Below, in pieces: positions 50,466-59,201 of a stretch of DNA of 64,000 nt. The number at the start of each line of letters is the position of its first letter. Position 1 is the stretch's first letter. The position numbers were made by a program, and so were the translations under genes. Under the pieces are notes generated by a model, which was given only the letters and a program-made list of their open reading frames with translations, made no database searches and had not been told where the DNA came from. The DNA is from Hirschia sp964342355 (lineage in GTDB: Bacteria > Pseudomonadota > Alphaproteobacteria > Caulobacterales > Hyphomonadaceae): the NCBI GenBank assembly GCA_964342355.1, contig CAYFFG010000001.1:412429-476428 (forward strand). The letters run 5' to 3'.

Positions 50466-50841
50466 TCTTGAAACGCTTTTCTCCAGCGAAAACTTGGAAG
50501 CTGCGCGCGTCTTTGTCGGCAGCGCAATTGTCCTCATCGGTGCGGTCGCATCTGTTGCCGGCTCAGTCGGTGTGGTTCGCTTCCCGGACTTTTACACCCG
50601 CATGCACGCAGCATCCGTGACGGACACGTTGGGCGCAATGCTGGTTTTGGGCGGCATGATGCTGGTGGCGGGCTGGTCGCTGGTCACCTTCAAACTGTTC
50701 GCCATCCTCATATTCCTCTTGTTTACGGGGCCAACCTCATCTAACGCCGCCGCCAATGGGGCGCTGCGCGCAGGACTTGAACCCATGCTCGGCAAGTGGA
50801 CAGGCGAAGCAAAAGACAAGTCCAAAGATGGGGAGGGCTAG
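50458..50841 (+). CDS. mnhG: Mrp-type antiporter subunit G
   Basis: The 127-aa protein has three TM helices and the G-subunit hallmark GVVRFPDFYTRMHAASVTDT near residue 38, then a FLLFTGPTSSNAAA segment. ATG 50458 overlaps the mnhF stop. Confidence 0.92.
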   Translation: MTSLETLFSSENLEAARVFVGSAIVLIGAVASVAGSVGVVRFPDFYTRMHAASVTDTLGAMLVLGGMMLVAGWSLVTFKLFAILIFLLFTGPTSSNAAANGALRAGLEPMLGKWTGEAKDKSKDGEG

Positions 50842-50846
50842 AAGAT

Positions 50847-51920
50847 ATGGCTGAAACATTCGTCCCTTCCGTATTGATTGCGAACATCGTCCTGATGACG
50901 ATGCTGGGTGCGATCACAGTGGCGATTATCCGCCTGCGCAGCCTGTTTGCGATCGTGATGCTCTCTGGTGTTTATTCGCTTGTGTCCGCCGCATGGTTCC
51001 AGGCGATGGACGCTGTGGATGTATCCTTTACCGAGGCGGCTGTCGGCGCCGGGGTCTCAACCGCGCTGATGCTTGGCGCCATGTTGCTGACTGTGCGCAA
51101 GGCCAAGCCGACGCAAAGCCCGCTAAAGCGCTGGGGACCATTAGCGGTCGTCATCGCTACAGGCGCTGTGCTGACCTACGCTTCAACTGATCTGCCGGCT
51201 TTCGGCGATGGCAATTCGCCTGCTAACAGCCACGTTGGCGCAAAATACATTGAAGCGACGCCAAATGATGTGGGCACGCCTAACATTGTGACTGCTGTTC
51301 TGGCCTCTTATCGTGGTTTCGACACGTTCGGCGAAACAGTGGTTGTGTTTGCAGCTGGTGTCGCTGTTATTCTTCTGATCGGCTTTGGTGAGCGCGCCTT
51401 GGCGGCGTCTGACTGGTCCGGTCGCAAGGACGAAGATGAAGACATTCCAGAAGATGCCGATGACAGCCACTTAATCCTGCGCGTGGTCGCCAAATTGCTG
51501 ATCCCGATAATCACGATTTTTGCCTTCTATGTGCATTTCCACGGCGAAATATCGCCAGGGGGCGGCTTCCAGGCGGGGGTGATCTTTGCGGTCGCGATCA
51601 TGCTCTATGCGCTCATATTCGGCCTGAAAGCGGCGATGCGCGCTTTCCCGCCAGTCTGGGCGCGTGTCGGCGCGGCGCTCGGCGTGGCGATTTACGGGGC
51701 TACCGGCGTTGTCTGCATGCTCAATGGCGGACGTTTCTTAGATTATGACTTTATTTTCGGACCACCGGCTGGCGGTCATCATGGCGGGCATAACTGGCCG
51801 CAGGTGACCGGCATTATCGGCGTGGAAGTCGGCGTTGTTGTCGCCGTTGCCTGTGTGATGATCACGGCCTTCTACGCATTTGCCGGGCGTGTGCCTGAAA
51901 TCCGGGACGAGGACTGGTAA
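50847..51920 (+). CDS. mnhB: Fused MrpA C-terminal domain (MbhD/MbhE-like) and subunit B
   Basis: The 357-aa protein begins with the DUF4040/MbhD region (RLRSLFAIVMLSGVYSL, then FTEAAVGAGVSTALMLGAM, residues about 25-85). A middle MbhE-like part with TM segments follows, then a C-terminal MrpB domain from about residue 205 (FYVHFHGEISPGGGFQAGVIFA is diagnostic). In standard Mrp operons the first two parts form the end of MrpA. Here they are joined to B, while the rest of MrpA is a separate gene (56109). ATG 50847 follows mnhG by 5 bp. Confidence 0.88.
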   Translation: MAETFVPSVLIANIVLMTMLGAITVAIIRLRSLFAIVMLSGVYSLVSAAWFQAMDAVDVSFTEAAVGAGVSTALMLGAMLLTVRKAKPTQSPLKRWGPLAVVIATGAVLTYASTDLPAFGDGNSPANSHVGAKYIEATPNDVGTPNIVTAVLASYRGFDTFGETVVVFAAGVAVILLIGFGERALAASDWSGRKDEDEDIPEDADDSHLILRVVAKLLIPIITIFAFYVHFHGEISPGGGFQAGVIFAVAIMLYALIFGLKAAMRAFPPVWARVGAALGVAIYGATGVVCMLNGGRFLDYDFIFGPPAGGHHGGHNWPQVTGIIGVEVGVVVAVACVMITAFYAFAGRVPEIRDEDW

Positions 51921-51924
51921 AGTG

Positions 51925-52725
51925 ATGGAATTCGTACTGGAACGCTATAACTACTGGATCATCATCATCTTGATGATGGGCGGTCTATACATTGTGTTTG
52001 AGAGCCAGAACCTCATCAAACGCCTTGTCGGTCTTTCAATCTTCCAAACCTCTGTGATCGTGTTTTACGTCACGCTGGGCAAGGTGGCTGGCGGAACAGC
52101 GCCAATCTATCTGCCGGATGATCCGCGTATGGCGCATCATGGCGGCGGTCATGAGGTGCATGGCGAAGAGCATGCTGGCGGCGACCATGGTGATAACCAC
52201 GGTGAAGCGTACAGCGATGACGCCTCTCACGCAGAACCCGCGCATGCTGAAAACGAGCACGCCACAGATGACGCGCATGCGCCTGAAGAGGGCGAAAGCG
52301 TTCTGACGGATGCAGACGCTCATGCTGAGGACGTCACGGAGGACCTGCACGAACACGATGTTGCAGAAAGCGGAAGCGATGATGCGCTACACGCAGCTGA
52401 AGCTACAGATCATGCAGATGCTGATCACGCCGAACCAACGCATGACACGCATGCTAAGGCCGATGCCGGGCTGATTCAGCCGATTACGCATGACGCACAT
52501 GATGATGACTCACACCACGCTGAAGCCCATTCTGCTGATGCGTTTGTTTATTCCAATCCTTTGCCGCACGTTCTGATGCTGACCGCGATTGTGGTTGGTG
52601 TCGCCACGCTCTCTGTTGGGCTGGCGCTCGTCGTGCGCACGCGCGAAGCCTATGGAACAATTGAAATGGATGAAATCACACAAGCCGATATCGCCACGGG
52701 CGAGCGGGAAGGCGAGGCGGCGTGA
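51925..52725 (+). CDS. mnhC: Mrp-type antiporter subunit C with a large His/acidic insertion
   Basis: MrpC/NuoK proteins are about 100-115 aa with three TM helices. This one is 266 aa. TM1 (residues 10-25), TM2 (33-54) and TM3 (213-237, PLPHVLMLTAIVVGVATLS) match the family, but between GGTAPIYLPDDP and YSNPLPHV lie about 140 residues with about 24 His and many Asp/Glu. By NuoK topology this loop would face the periplasm. Metal or cation sequestration is a plausible role, not shown. Start ATG 51925; its end overlaps subunit D by 4 bp. Confidence 0.88.
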   Translation: MEFVLERYNYWIIIILMMGGLYIVFESQNLIKRLVGLSIFQTSVIVFYVTLGKVAGGTAPIYLPDDPRMAHHGGGHEVHGEEHAGGDHGDNHGEAYSDDASHAEPAHAENEHATDDAHAPEEGESVLTDADAHAEDVTEDLHEHDVAESGSDDALHAAEATDHADADHAEPTHDTHAKADAGLIQPITHDAHDDDSHHAEAHSADAFVYSNPLPHVLMLTAIVVGVATLSVGLALVVRTREAYGTIEMDEITQADIATGEREGEAA

Positions 52726-54248
52726 GCATGTTATCCAATATAACTTTTGCGCCTGAAATCATCAGCGCGCACGCGCCGGTCCTGCTTGTCATCGTGCCTT
52801 TGCTGATGTCGACGGCCACAGTGCTTGCGCCAAGCGGTCGTTTTGCCTGGGGTATGGCGCTGATCACATCAGCGGTCTGTCTTTGGCTGTCACTGGATCT
52901 GGTTAGCCAGATCGATCCTGACACGATCATCTCTTATCACATGGGTGGCTGGGCGCCGCCTTTGGGAATTGAATTCCGTGTCGACAGCTTAAACGCGCTT
53001 GTCGTCCTGTTGATTTCCTTCATGGCGTTGATGGCGGCTCTGTTCGCGCATCCTGCGGTGTCTCGTGATGTGCGCCTTCAGAAAATGCCGCTCTTTTACA
53101 CCGCTTATCAGATCTGTTTGGCGGGTCTTTTGGGGATCGCGCTGACAGGTGACGCATTCAACCTGTTCGTCTTCCTCGAAATCTCATCCATCGCCACATA
53201 TGTGCTGGTGGCGCTGGGCGGAAGCCGTGATCGCCGCGCGATCACAGCGGCATTCAACTATCTGATCATGGGTACGATTGGGGCGAGTTTCTTCGTCATC
53301 GGTGTGGGCTTCCTATACGCCGCAACTGGCACGCTCAACATGGCGGACATGGCCGAGCGCTTACAGCCATTGCATGACTCCCGTGTCGTGCAGGCCGGTT
53401 TTGCCTTTATCGTGGTGGGGCTTGGTCTTAAGGCGGCGATGTTCCCGCTGCACCAATGGCTGCCGTCTGCTTACGCTTATGCGCCAAGCTTTGTGACGGT
53501 GTTCCTGTCAGCGACCGCAACCAAAGCCGCCTTTTATGCGCTGGCCCGCTTCCTGTTCAGTGTATTCGACCCGTCGCTTGATTTTGTTGTGGCGGCCTTT
53601 CAGTTCGTGCTGGCGCCGTTGGCCTGTCTTGCGATCCTTTTGTGTTCCTTCCAGGCGATCTTCCAGATCGATGTGCGCCGTATTCTGGCGTATTCTTCCG
53701 TCGCCCAGGTCGGATACATGCTTTTGGGGCTTTCAACAGGCACAGCCGCAGGTCTGGCTGCAGGCATGTTCCACCTCACCAACCACGCGCTTTTGAAAGG
53801 CGCGCTCTTTATGGCGGTTGGCGCAGCAGCGCTAAAAGCGGATGTCTGGAAGGTGAGCCACTTTAAAGGGGCCGGAAAAAAGGCGCCTTTGACCTTTGCT
53901 GGCTTTACGGTTGCGGGTCTGTCTTTGCTGGGCGTGCCTTTGACTGTTGGTTTCTCATCCAAATGGAAACTCTTAGAAGCTGTTATGTCCAACCATTGGT
54001 GGTGGGCGGCTGTCGTGATCGGCGCATCGTCCTTCCTGGCGTTCTTCTATATGGGACGCGTGCTTCAGGCGGTCTTCTTCATGGAAGCGGATGAGGATGG
54101 CCCGGAAATAGCCGAAGCGCCTCTGGTGATTCTGTTCGCACTTTGGGTGCTTGCAGGTCTCAACATCGTCTTTTTCTTCAATCCGAGCCTGCCTTACGGG
54201 TTGGCTGAAGCGGCGGCGAGCGCCGTGTTCGGAGGAAGCGCGCAATGA
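52722..54248 (+). CDS. mnhD: Mrp-type antiporter subunit D (NuoM/N-like) 1
   Basis: The 508-aa multispan protein belongs to the NuoL/M/N proton-pumping family. The transport Glu is in VFLEISSIA near residue 151, the Lys in GLGLKAAMFPLHQWLP near residue 236. Start is GTG 52722, overlapping the C-subunit stop; an ATG two codons later would also fit. It provides one ion-translocating half-channel of the complex. Confidence 0.9.
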   Translation: MSMLSNITFAPEIISAHAPVLLVIVPLLMSTATVLAPSGRFAWGMALITSAVCLWLSLDLVSQIDPDTIISYHMGGWAPPLGIEFRVDSLNALVVLLISFMALMAALFAHPAVSRDVRLQKMPLFYTAYQICLAGLLGIALTGDAFNLFVFLEISSIATYVLVALGGSRDRRAITAAFNYLIMGTIGASFFVIGVGFLYAATGTLNMADMAERLQPLHDSRVVQAGFAFIVVGLGLKAAMFPLHQWLPSAYAYAPSFVTVFLSATATKAAFYALARFLFSVFDPSLDFVVAAFQFVLAPLACLAILLCSFQAIFQIDVRRILAYSSVAQVGYMLLGLSTGTAAGLAAGMFHLTNHALLKGALFMAVGAAALKADVWKVSHFKGAGKKAPLTFAGFTVAGLSLLGVPLTVGFSSKWKLLEAVMSNHWWWAAVVIGASSFLAFFYMGRVLQAVFFMEADEDGPEIAEAPLVILFALWVLAGLNIVFFFNPSLPYGLAEAAASAVFGGSAQ

Positions 54249-55753
54249 CCAACGAAACCCTGATCCAACTTGGGCTGATCATTCCGCTATTGTGTACGAT
54301 TGCGGTGTGGGCGTTCCGCAGCGCGCCGGACGTGCGCGAGACGGTGACCATGATCTCAGCGATCAGCCTGTTCACTGTGTCGCTGGCGCTGGCGATCCGT
54401 GTCAACAATGGCGCAACGCCTGAATGGGTGTTGTCCGACGGTGTGGCCGGCTTTTCTTTTGCTTTCCGTGTTGAGCCTTTAGGCGCGCTGTTTGCGTGTA
54501 TCGCATCAGGTCTTTGGGGCGTGAACTCGCTTTATTCCATCGGCTACATGCGCGGGAACAAGGAAAAGCACCAGACACGTTTTTACATGTGTTTCGGCGT
54601 GGCGCTGTTTGGCGCGATGGGCGCGGCAATGTCTGCAAACCTCTTCACGCTGTTTATTTTCTACGAGGTGCTGACCCTCTCCACATACCCGCTGGTGACA
54701 CACAAGGGTGACGCTGCGGCTTTGCGTGGCGGTAAGATCTATCTGACCACTTTGCTGGGGACGTCTGTAGGGCTTTTCCTGTTGGCGATTGTCGGAACCT
54801 ATGTGGTGACCGGATTAACGCCTGACGGATTTGATTCAGCCAAAGCCACGACAGACTTTGTCAATGGCGGCGTCTTGGAAGGCAATGCGTCCAAACTGGC
54901 AGGTTCTGTTCTCTTGCTGTTGTTTGTCTTTGGTATCGGTAAGGCGGCGATCATGCCGTTCCATTTCTGGCTGCCAAACGCGATGGTTGCGCCAACCCCG
55001 GTATCGGCGCTGTTGCACGCGGTGGCGGTGGTGAAAACCGGTGTGTTCGCAGTCCTTAAGATTGCGCAATACACATTCGGCGCAGATTATTTGCTGACCC
55101 TTCCGGGCCGCGATATCATTCTGGCGGTTGGCTGTTTCACAATTGTCGTGGCCTCGCTCATTGCGCTGACGAAAGACAATCTGAAAGCGCGTCTTGCATA
55201 CTCAACCGTCTCGCAGCTGTCCTATGTGACAGTGGGCGCTGTGCTGGCGACGCCTGCGGCCATGATGGGCGGCGGGTTGCAGATTGCGATGCACGCTGTG
55301 GGCAAGATCACGCTCTTCATGTGCGCAGGGGCGATCTATGTGGCGACCGGCAAAGGTAATATTTCCGACATGCGCGGCCTGGGTTATCGCATGCCGGTTG
55401 TTTTTACGTGTTTCCTTTTAGGCTCGCTTTCCATTATCGGCGTACCGCCCTTTGGCGGGTCCTGGGCGAAATACCAGCTGATGCTGGGCGCGATCGAGGC
55501 TGACCGTCCTTATGTGGCGTGGACGCTGATTGGCTCGTCCATCCTCAATGTGATCTATCTGATCCCGATTTCTGTTCTGGCGCTTATGCCGCCGCGCGGC
55601 GCGCCTGAGCCTGCGCCTTACAAGCGTGAGGGCGGCACGCCGACATTGGCCGTCTTGCCGCCTGCGATCACAGCCTTTGGCTGTCTGGTTCTATTCTTTG
55701 GAGTGAACATAGTGTTCGATTTCCTGGCGCCTGTCTTTGGAGGCCGCCCATGA
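54245..55753 (+). CDS. Mrp-type antiporter-like subunit D 2
   Basis: The 502-aa NuoM/N-like protein keeps the transport Glu in LFIFYEVLTL near residue 140 and the Lys in GIGKAAIMPFHFWLPNAM near residue 234. It is a second, diverged D-type subunit, overlapping the first by 4 bp and the next small gene by 4 bp. Ordinary Mrp operons carry only MrpA and MrpD as such subunits, so this is an additional one. Confidence 0.9.
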   Translation: MTNETLIQLGLIIPLLCTIAVWAFRSAPDVRETVTMISAISLFTVSLALAIRVNNGATPEWVLSDGVAGFSFAFRVEPLGALFACIASGLWGVNSLYSIGYMRGNKEKHQTRFYMCFGVALFGAMGAAMSANLFTLFIFYEVLTLSTYPLVTHKGDAAALRGGKIYLTTLLGTSVGLFLLAIVGTYVVTGLTPDGFDSAKATTDFVNGGVLEGNASKLAGSVLLLLFVFGIGKAAIMPFHFWLPNAMVAPTPVSALLHAVAVVKTGVFAVLKIAQYTFGADYLLTLPGRDIILAVGCFTIVVASLIALTKDNLKARLAYSTVSQLSYVTVGAVLATPAAMMGGGLQIAMHAVGKITLFMCAGAIYVATGKGNISDMRGLGYRMPVVFTCFLLGSLSIIGVPPFGGSWAKYQLMLGAIEADRPYVAWTLIGSSILNVIYLIPISVLALMPPRGAPEPAPYKREGGTPTLAVLPPAITAFGCLVLFFGVNIVFDFLAPVFGGRP

Positions 55754-56109
55754 GCGACGATAAAGTGACACACTCTTCCAGCGACGACGCCACGCCAATG
55801 GCGAAAATGCTGTTTGGCTGGACCGAAGCCAAATCCGCGCCGACATTGTTCATGGTCTTCATCATTATCGTGTCGATCATCCTGTTCATCGTGGATTTCT
55901 TCATCGACAAGCACGCTTACAAGCCGGTGCAGTTTTCCGAGATGCCGACGTTTTACGGCCTTTACGGGTTTGCCGCTTTTACCTTCGTGGTGCTTTGCGG
56001 CTGGCCGCTGGGCAAGCGCCTGCGCAAAGATGAAAACTATTATGGCGATCTGGACGATGGGGCGGACGATACGCCCTTCGGCACAGATAAAGACGAGGAG
56101 GGCAAGTAA
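55750..56109 (+). CDS. Small two-TM protein within the antiporter operon
   Basis: This unrecognised 119-aa protein has two hydrophobic segments (about residues 31-52 and 68-88), a Ser-rich N-terminus and an acidic C-terminal tail (DDGADDTPFGTDKDEE). It overlaps its neighbours at both ends (ATGA upstream, TAATG downstream), so it is surely part of the operon and is likely an accessory subunit of the complex. Confidence 0.8.
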   Translation: MSDDKVTHSSSDDATPMAKMLFGWTEAKSAPTLFMVFIIIVSIILFIVDFFIDKHAYKPVQFSEMPTFYGLYGFAAFTFVVLCGWPLGKRLRKDENYYGDLDDGADDTPFGTDKDEEGK

Positions 56110-57887
56110 TGTCGCCTGAACTCGTAGCTCTTTTAAAAGACATTAACCCTGGCTTTGCTGTCATCATCGCCGGTCTCTTGGCCTATGTGGTCCGCGTTGG
56201 CGTACTGCGTAACATCATCACCATCGGTGGGCCGCTGATCGGTTTGTTAATGCTGACAAGCCTGTCTGAATTTGGCGTCGACCATGGCGTGATGCGGGTG
56301 ATGGATTTAACCGCCATCACGTATCGCGTGGATTCGCTCAGCTTTATCTTTGCGCTGGCATTCCTCATCGCTGCGACGATCAACTCGATTTATTCGCTGC
56401 ACGCAAAAGACCCGCTACAGGACGCCTGTGCGCTGGTTTATGCTGGTGCGGCGATCTCCGCGTCGCTGTGTGGCGACCTGATGACAGTCTTCTTCTTCTG
56501 GGAGCTGACAGCGGTTTCGTCTGTATTCCTCATTTGGAGATCCGGCACCAAAGCAGCTTACAAGGCGGGTATGCGCTATCTGGCGATCCAGATCCTGTCT
56601 GGTGTGATGCTGCTTTTGGGCGCGACATTCTTCCTGCAAAACCATGGCGACCTGGAATTGCGCGCGATCTCGCTGGAAGAGCCAGGCGCATGGCTGATCT
56701 TTATTGCGCTTGGGATCAAGGCGGCGTTTCCCTTCCTGCACAACTGGCTGCAGGACAGTTATCCAAAAGCAACGCCAACAGGGGCGGTGGTCCTCTCCGC
56801 CTTTACGACCAAGCTGGCGGTGTATGCGTTTGCGCGTATGTTCCCGGGCGAAGACATCCTCATCTATATCGGTGCGGCGATGACCATCTTCCCGGTCTTC
56901 TTTGCTGTTATCGAAAACGATCTGCGCAAAGTGCTGGCGTATTCGCTGAACAACCAGGTCGGCTTCATGATCTGTGCGATTGGTGTGGCGGATCTGTCGA
57001 CCGAATACGGCAAGTATGCGCTCAATGGTGCTGCCGCCCACGCCTTTGCGCACATCATGTACAAGGGCCTGCTGTTTATGAGCATGGGCGCTGTGCTTTA
57101 CCGCACAGGCACCGCCAAAGCCTCCGAACTTGGCGGCCTATGGCGCACAATGCCCTGGACGACGGTGTTCTGTCTCATCGGGGCTGCGTCGATCTCGGCC
57201 TTCCCGCTGTTCTCAGGCTTTGTCGCCAAGTCCATGACACTGTCTGCTGTCGGGCATGAAGGCTATGTGATTGTCTGGTGTATGTTGCTCTTTGCCTCTG
57301 CTGGTGTGTTGGAGCACTCAGGGATCAAGATCCCATATTTTGCCTTCTTCGGGCATGACAGCGGCAAACGGCCAAAAGAGGCGCCTTGGAACATGCTGGT
57401 GGCGATGGGGTGTTCGGCCTTTATCTGTGTCGCTGTCGGCGTGCCTGGCCTTGGCGGTGTGAAATGGCTTTATTCTATTCTGCCTTATGCCGAAGCGGCT
57501 GAGTATTACCGCACACACAGCCTGTGGACCGCTGATCACATCGTGACCCAGTTCCAATTGCTTGTGCTGGCAATGCTTGCCTTCATCCTGATGAAGCGTT
57601 TTGGTCTTTATCCGCCAGAAAAACCAGGTGTGGTGCTAGACTTTGACTGGTCTTATCGCCGGGTTGGATTTGGTTTTGCAAAATGGACCGGCGAAGTCTG
57701 GGGACGGGCCGCGCCTGCGATGACACAGGGCTGGCGAACACTTGGCGGACGCATGTATTCACAGCTAACCGCAGCATTCAGTCCTGAAGGGCAACTAAGT
57801 CGCGGCGGGTTAGCTGGATCAATGGCGGTTTGGACTGCTGTTATCCTTGGACTTGTGGTCGCTATTTCAGTGATTTCTGCAATTTAA
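56109..57887 (+). CDS. NuoL/MrpA-like antiporter subunit
   Basis: The 592-aa protein is the longest antiporter-like subunit and probably replaces the N-terminal part of MrpA. The transport Glu is in VFFFWELTAVSS near residue 134, and the Lys in ALGIKAAFPFLHNWLQDS near residue 207, followed by ATPTGAVVLSAFTTKLAVYA. The C-terminal region has further TM segments after residue 470. It ends the operon before a strong hairpin. Confidence 0.88.
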   Translation: MSPELVALLKDINPGFAVIIAGLLAYVVRVGVLRNIITIGGPLIGLLMLTSLSEFGVDHGVMRVMDLTAITYRVDSLSFIFALAFLIAATINSIYSLHAKDPLQDACALVYAGAAISASLCGDLMTVFFFWELTAVSSVFLIWRSGTKAAYKAGMRYLAIQILSGVMLLLGATFFLQNHGDLELRAISLEEPGAWLIFIALGIKAAFPFLHNWLQDSYPKATPTGAVVLSAFTTKLAVYAFARMFPGEDILIYIGAAMTIFPVFFAVIENDLRKVLAYSLNNQVGFMICAIGVADLSTEYGKYALNGAAAHAFAHIMYKGLLFMSMGAVLYRTGTAKASELGGLWRTMPWTTVFCLIGAASISAFPLFSGFVAKSMTLSAVGHEGYVIVWCMLLFASAGVLEHSGIKIPYFAFFGHDSGKRPKEAPWNMLVAMGCSAFICVAVGVPGLGGVKWLYSILPYAEAAEYYRTHSLWTADHIVTQFQLLVLAMLAFILMKRFGLYPPEKPGVVLDFDWSYRRVGFGFAKWTGEVWGRAAPAMTQGWRTLGGRMYSQLTAAFSPEGQLSRGGLAGSMAVWTAVILGLVVAISVISAI

Positions 57888-57910
57888 ATAAAGCATCACT
57901 TTTGCTTTAC

Positions 57911-57940
57911 TCAACGTCACCTTACACAAGGTGGCGTTGA
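57911..57940. terminator. Hairpin at the end of the antiporter operon
   Basis: TCAACGTCACCTT-ACAC-AAGGTGGCGTTGA makes a 13-bp stem with one G-T wobble, 23 bp after the last stop codon. No direct T-run follows; termination or 3'-end protection is likely. Confidence 0.7.
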
Positions 57941-58037
57941 ATATTGTTATCAAAATGACATTTTTTCTTTACATCTTTAACGACTTGATAGATGTCCCTA
58001 TTCTATATGTGTATTTGAACTAGGGATTATTGGAAGC

Positions 58038-58469
58038 ATGACTAAAGAAAATAACGAACAATACACGACACGCCTTGAACAAAGCGCTTTAATTGAAATC
58101 GTTTCAGAGATTGTTTCTGCTTATGTTGGCAACAATCCAGTTCCTTCTTCTGAACTGCCTAAACTTATTGAAAGTACATACGCAACAATCTCAGAACTAA
58201 ATGGGCAGACGTCATCTGAAGAGAAGATGGATCTTAAACCCGCAGTCTCTGTTAAAAAGTCTTTGAACGATGATTATTTGATCTGTCTTGAAGACGGCAA
58301 GAAATTCAAGTCGCTAAAACGCCACTTGCGCACTCGTTACAACATGTCGCCTGAAGAATATCGCGATAAGTGGAACCTGCCTGCTGATTACCCTATGGTT
58401 GCGCCAAATTATGCCAAACAGCGCTCCGAACTTGCCAAGCGTATGGGACTCGGGCAGGCCAAAAAGTAA
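58038..58469 (+). CDS. Ros/MucR-family transcriptional regulator
   Basis: The 143-aa protein has an N-terminal helical dimerisation part (LIEIVSEIVSAYVGNNPVP) and a C-terminal Ros/MucR DNA-binding domain (ICLEDGKKFKSLKRHLRTRY near residues 82-101, then SPEEYRDKWNLPADYPMV). The zinc site reads Cys83-x2-Asp86-x9-His96-x4-Tyr101 instead of C-C-H-H, as in some zinc-poor relatives. MucR proteins silence AT-rich promoters. The AT-rich 150 bp upstream could be its own target. Confidence 0.85.
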   Translation: MTKENNEQYTTRLEQSALIEIVSEIVSAYVGNNPVPSSELPKLIESTYATISELNGQTSSEEKMDLKPAVSVKKSLNDDYLICLEDGKKFKSLKRHLRTRYNMSPEEYRDKWNLPADYPMVAPNYAKQRSELAKRMGLGQAKK

Positions 58470-58527
58470 ACAGTGTATTAATCGCTGTTGAATCGCTTTC
58501 GAAACAAATACAGTATGGTTAACGATA

Positions 58528-58556
58528 GTCTAGGTCTTGGTTAATAAGGCCTAGAC
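58528..58556. other. Inverted repeat between the mucR-like and PAS genes
   Basis: GTCTAGGTCTT and AAGGCCTAGAC (10 of 11 bp paired) surround a 7-base loop. Lying 58 bp after mucR and about 70 bp before the PAS gene, it may be a terminator without T-run or an operator. Confidence 0.45.
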
Positions 58557-58626
58557 TTGCCAAATCACTAAAAGTTTGTGAATATAGATTCCGTAAACCG
58601 AATCTTGGGCTTACGGGGCTGTATTA

Positions 58627-59121
58627 ATGACTAGCGATTTGCAACTGGCATTGCCAGGGCAGAAACGTCTCCTCAACGAATGGCTGGTGCATGCAGGGCA
58701 GGCGAGCCCTCCGGCACGTGAGGCGATGCAACCTGCACAATTCCTTTCTGAACTCGGTTATATCTCTATTCTTCAGCTGCAAGATGACACCATCCGTTTC
58801 CGGTTGGTTGGCTCATCCGTACGGCGCTATATTCAGCAAGATCCGCGCGGGCACACGCTGTGTGATTTTCCTGACATCCATGACCGTGTTTGCGGGCATG
58901 AATCCATAATGGGCGCGTTAGAGGGCGGCAAGCCGACCTCTGGCATGGACATCTTCCCGCAGGAGCGCGTTCATTTCTGGCTGCGTCTGCCTGTGATCGA
59001 TCCGCAAGGGCATTTGACTCAGGTCATCTGTCACGACCGTCTGCTCCCGGCAGATCTCTTGGACGACGATCATCCGGAAATCGCGCGCTGGTGCCGCGAG
59101 CAATCCCGCAAAGCCGCTTGA
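58627..59121 (+). CDS. PAS-domain protein (PAS_5 family)
   Basis: The 164-aa single-domain protein matches the PAS_5 family common in alphaproteobacteria: GYISILQLQDDTIRFRLVGSS near residue 48 and a later HFWLRLPVIDPQGHLTQVI. There is no attached output domain, so it may sense a ligand or redox state and act through a partner. Function is unknown. A strong terminator follows. Confidence 0.72.
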   Translation: MTSDLQLALPGQKRLLNEWLVHAGQASPPAREAMQPAQFLSELGYISILQLQDDTIRFRLVGSSVRRYIQQDPRGHTLCDFPDIHDRVCGHESIMGALEGGKPTSGMDIFPQERVHFWLRLPVIDPQGHLTQVICHDRLLPADLLDDDHPEIARWCREQSRKAA

Positions 59122-59159
59122 TCACGCGCTTTTCGTTATAAAAAGTATGCAGGCAATGT

Positions 59160-59193
59160 GCAGCGCACTCCGAAGAGGAGTACGCTGCTTTTT
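59160..59193 (+). terminator. Rho-independent terminator after the PAS gene
   Basis: GCAGCGCACTCC-GAAGA-GGAGTACGCTGC pairs over 11 of 12 bp and is followed by TTTTT. It lies 9 bp before the convergent alcohol dehydrogenase stop. Confidence 0.9.
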
Positions 59194-59201
59194 CGTTTAG
59201 A

